Source of the DNA: an uncultured Burkholderiales bacterium
Lineage (GTDB): Bacteria; Pseudomonadota; Gammaproteobacteria; Burkholderiales; Burkholderiaceae_C
DNA: 9,179 nucleotides
Assembly: GCA_903925445.1 (NCBI GenBank)
Contig: CAIYFE010000149.1
Coordinates: forward strand, 1-9,179
Direction of reading: 5' to 3'
Program-made: the position numbers and the translations under genes
The notes under the pieces: model-generated
Seen by the model: only the letters and a program-made list of their open reading frames with translations
The model's database searches: none
What the model was told of the DNA's origin: nothing
Part shown: piece after piece, positions 7,081 to 9,179 of the stretch
How positions within the stretch are numbered: position 1 is the stretch's first letter
Layout: each line of letters opens with the position of its first letter

Positions 7081-9179
7081 ATGACCACACGCGCCAAAAC
7101 GCCACGCACGACGACCCGCGACAAAGACAACGAACGGCCACTGGTCGAAGACATTCGACTGCTGGGTCGCATCTTGGGCGATGTCATTCGCGAGCAAGAA
7201 GGCAAAGCGGCTTACGAACTGGTAGAGCAAGTGCGCAAACTCTCGGTCGCGTTTCGCCGTGACGAGGACGCGCAAGCCGACAAAGCCCTGAAAAAACTGC
7301 TCGCAGGTTTGACCGGCGAAGCCACCGTCAGCGTGATTCGAGCGTTCACCTATTTCAGTCACTTGGCCAACTTGGCAGAAGACCGACACCACATTCGACG
7401 TCGCGCCATTCACGAGCGTGCCGGGCGCATTCAAGATGGCAGCTTGCCTTTGGCTTTGTCGCGCATCAAACAAGCGGGCATTGCGCCTAAATCCATCGTG
7501 CAAGCACTGGCACACAGCCATGTTTCGCCTGTGTTGACCGCCCACCCCACCGAAGTGCAACGCAAAAGCATCTTGGATGCAGAGCGCGGCATTGCCAATT
7601 TGTTGGCCGAACGCGATGACATCAAAGCGCGCAGCGCCACATTCTCCACCGCCAAAGGCAGCGTGGATGCTTTGGCCAGCCGTGAACTGGCCGCCAACGA
7701 ATTACAAATCCGCGCACGCGTGTTGCAGCTTTGGCAAACCCGTTTGCTGCGCTTTACCAAGCTCACCGTCTCCGACGAAATCGACAACGCGCTGAGTTAT
7801 TACGAAGCCACGTTTCTCAACGAAATTCCCAAACTCTATGCCGATCTGGAAGCTGAATTGGGACAACAACACGTGCACAGCTTTTTGCGCATGGGGCAAT
7901 GGATTGGGGGCGACCGCGATGGCAATCCCAATGTCAACGCCGACACTTTGCGCTACGCCCTCCAACGCCAATGCGAGGTGGCGTTGCGCCACTACTTGAC
8001 GCAGCTGCACTACTTGGGCTTGGAATTGTCCATGTCGGCCATGTTGGTAGAAGTCACGCCCGAGATGCAAGCTTTGGCCGAACGCTCGCCCGACAGCAAC
8101 GCCCACCGCCAAGACGAACCTTACCGACGCGCCTTGACCGGCATGTACGCCCGCCTAGCCGCCACCCTCAAAGCGCTTACTGGCGGTGATGCCGCGCGCC
8201 ACGCTGTTGCGCCCAACAATCCTTATCTCAGCGCTGAGGCTTTGTTGGCCGATCTGCAAATCATTGCCGACTCGTTGCAAGCCCAACACGGCGCGGCGCT
8301 GATGGCGCAAAGGCTGCGCCCTTTGATGCGTGCCGTGCAAGTGTTTGGTTTTCATTTGGCCACCGTCGATTTGCGTCAAAGCTCCGACCAACACGAGCGC
8401 GTCATTGCTGAACTGTTGGCAACGGCAGGCGTAGAAAAAAATTACGCCAAACTGGACGAAACCTCGCGCATCGAATTGCTCACCCAGTTGCTGCGCGATG
8501 CGCGCCCTTTGCGCGTGGTCGGCGCGACCTACAGCGAATTGGCTTGCAAAGAGTTGGCCATTTTTGAAACCGCACGCGAAATGTTGGCTTGCTTTGGCCA
8601 ACAAGCCATTCGCCACTACATCATCAGCCATACCGAAACCGTGAGCGATTTGCTGGAAGTGTTGTTGCTGCAAAAAGAAACTGGCTTGATGCGCGGCACC
8701 TTGCAAGACAAACGCAGCGTGTGCGACTTGGTGGTGGTGCCCTTGTTTGAAACCATCGACGACTTGCGCCGTGCCGCCCACATCATGGGCGGTTTTTACA
8801 GCATCGAGGGCGTGGCGACATTGATGCAAAGCAGTGGCGGCGAGCAAGACATCATGCTGGGCTACTCCGACAGCAACAAAGATGGCGGCATTTTCACCAG
8901 CAATTGGGAGCTGTACCGCGCCGAGATGGCATTGGTCGCGTTGTTTGACCAACTCTTCACCCAGCACGGCATCACCTTGCGCATGTTCCACGGACGCGGT
9001 GGCACGGTGGGCCGCGGCGGTGGTCCCAGCTACCAAGCCATTCTGGCGCAGCCGCCGGGCACCGTGCGCGGGCAAATTCGCTTGACCGAACAAGGCGAAG
9101 TCATTGGCTCCAAATATGCCAACCCCGAAATTGGGCGTCGCAATTTGGAAACTTTGGTCGCTGCCACGCTCGAAGCCAC
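7081..9179 (+). CDS. ppc: Phosphoenolpyruvate carboxylase, 3'-truncated by window edge
   Basis: Ppc carboxylates phosphoenolpyruvate with bicarbonate to oxaloacetate and so replenishes the citric acid cycle. The frame is open to the window end: 699 complete codons of a family usually about 880-950 residues long. Both family signatures are visible: VLTAHPTEVQRK with catalytic His155 (E. coli His138) and IMLGYSDSNKDGG from residue 591, with Lys600. Also present are GGDRDGNPNV around residue 278, VPLFETIDDL and the glycine-rich catalytic loop FHGRGGTVGRGGGP (636-649). The missing C-terminal part normally holds several residues of the aspartate feedback site, so regulation cannot be judged. The start at 7081 gives a Thr/Arg/Lys-rich leader of about 20 residues before the conserved LVEDIRLLGRILG, about 17 longer than in E. 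coli. From memory, TYFSHLANLAEDRHHIRRR is typical of Burkholderiales. Its position 14 bases after glk suggests cotranscription with the sugar genes, which is inference. Confidence 0.97.
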   Translation, partial: MTTRAKTPRTTTRDKDNERPLVEDIRLLGRILGDVIREQEGKAAYELVEQVRKLSVAFRRDEDAQADKALKKLLAGLTGEATVSVIRAFTYFSHLANLAEDRHHIRRRAIHERAGRIQDGSLPLALSRIKQAGIAPKSIVQALAHSHVSPVLTAHPTEVQRKSILDAERGIANLLAERDDIKARSATFSTAKGSVDALASRELAANELQIRARVLQLWQTRLLRFTKLTVSDEIDNALSYYEATFLNEIPKLYADLEAELGQQHVHSFLRMGQWIGGDRDGNPNVNADTLRYALQRQCEVALRHYLTQLHYLGLELSMSAMLVEVTPEMQALAERSPDSNAHRQDEPYRRALTGMYARLAATLKALTGGDAARHAVAPNNPYLSAEALLADLQIIADSLQAQHGAALMAQRLRPLMRAVQVFGFHLATVDLRQSSDQHERVIAELLATAGVEKNYAKLDETSRIELLTQLLRDARPLRVVGATYSELACKELAIFETAREMLACFGQQAIRHYIISHTETVSDLLEVLLLQKETGLMRGTLQDKRSVCDLVVVPLFETIDDLRRAAHIMGGFYSIEGVATLMQSSGGEQDIMLGYSDSNKDGGIFTSNWELYRAEMALVALFDQLFTQHGITLRMFHGRGGTVGRGGGPSYQAILAQPPGTVRGQIRLTEQGEVIGSKYANPEIGRRNLETLVAATLEA

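Noticed and set aside
1..9179. Search for a novel system: RNA genes, CRISPR arrays, insertion sequences, inverted repeats, or a HexR-like operator in the gaps.
   Set aside because: Coding sequence covers all but 50 bases of the window. The gaps of 12, 21, 3 and 14 bases hold no operator-like palindrome beyond the T5A5 run, and no repeats, transposase fragments or tRNA-like segments were seen.

Overview
The window is a compact, single-strand block of central carbon metabolism genes from a proteobacterium. It is most likely a betaproteobacterium of the order Burkholderiales, probably Comamonadaceae. That placement is an inference from three things: the gene content, protein similarity recalled from memory (especially the N-terminal third of the PEP carboxylase), and a moderately GC-rich composition with strong use of TTG for Leu, CAA for Gln, AAA for Lys and GAA for Glu. 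No database search was possible.

Seven genes, all on the + strand, fill essentially the whole window in this order: zwf (5' end cut off by the window), pgl, edd, eda, pgi, glk and ppc (3' end cut off). zwf/pgl and pgl/edd overlap at their stop and start codons (TGATG and ATGA). The later junctions are gaps of 12, 21, 3 and 14 bases. No gap is long enough to hold an RNA gene, and I see no hairpin-plus-T-run terminator between genes. The layout suggests one long transcription unit whose promoter, and any HexR-type operator, lies upstream of the window.

Together the genes encode a complete Entner-Doudoroff route. Glk phosphorylates glucose, Zwf and Pgl oxidise glucose 6-phosphate to 6-phosphogluconate, and Edd and Eda split it into pyruvate and glyceraldehyde 3-phosphate. 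Pgi connects fructose 6-phosphate to the zwf entry point, allowing carbon from fructose or gluconeogenesis to be recycled. Ppc turns phosphoenolpyruvate into oxaloacetate, so the unit also carries an anaplerotic step. All visible catalytic motifs are intact, and no frameshift, mobile element, repeat array, CRISPR or RNA gene was seen.

This is an ordinary housekeeping region. I found no convincing undescribed system. The points most worth a second look are that ppc sits directly behind the sugar module, and that only pgl has a clear Shine-Dalgarno sequence.
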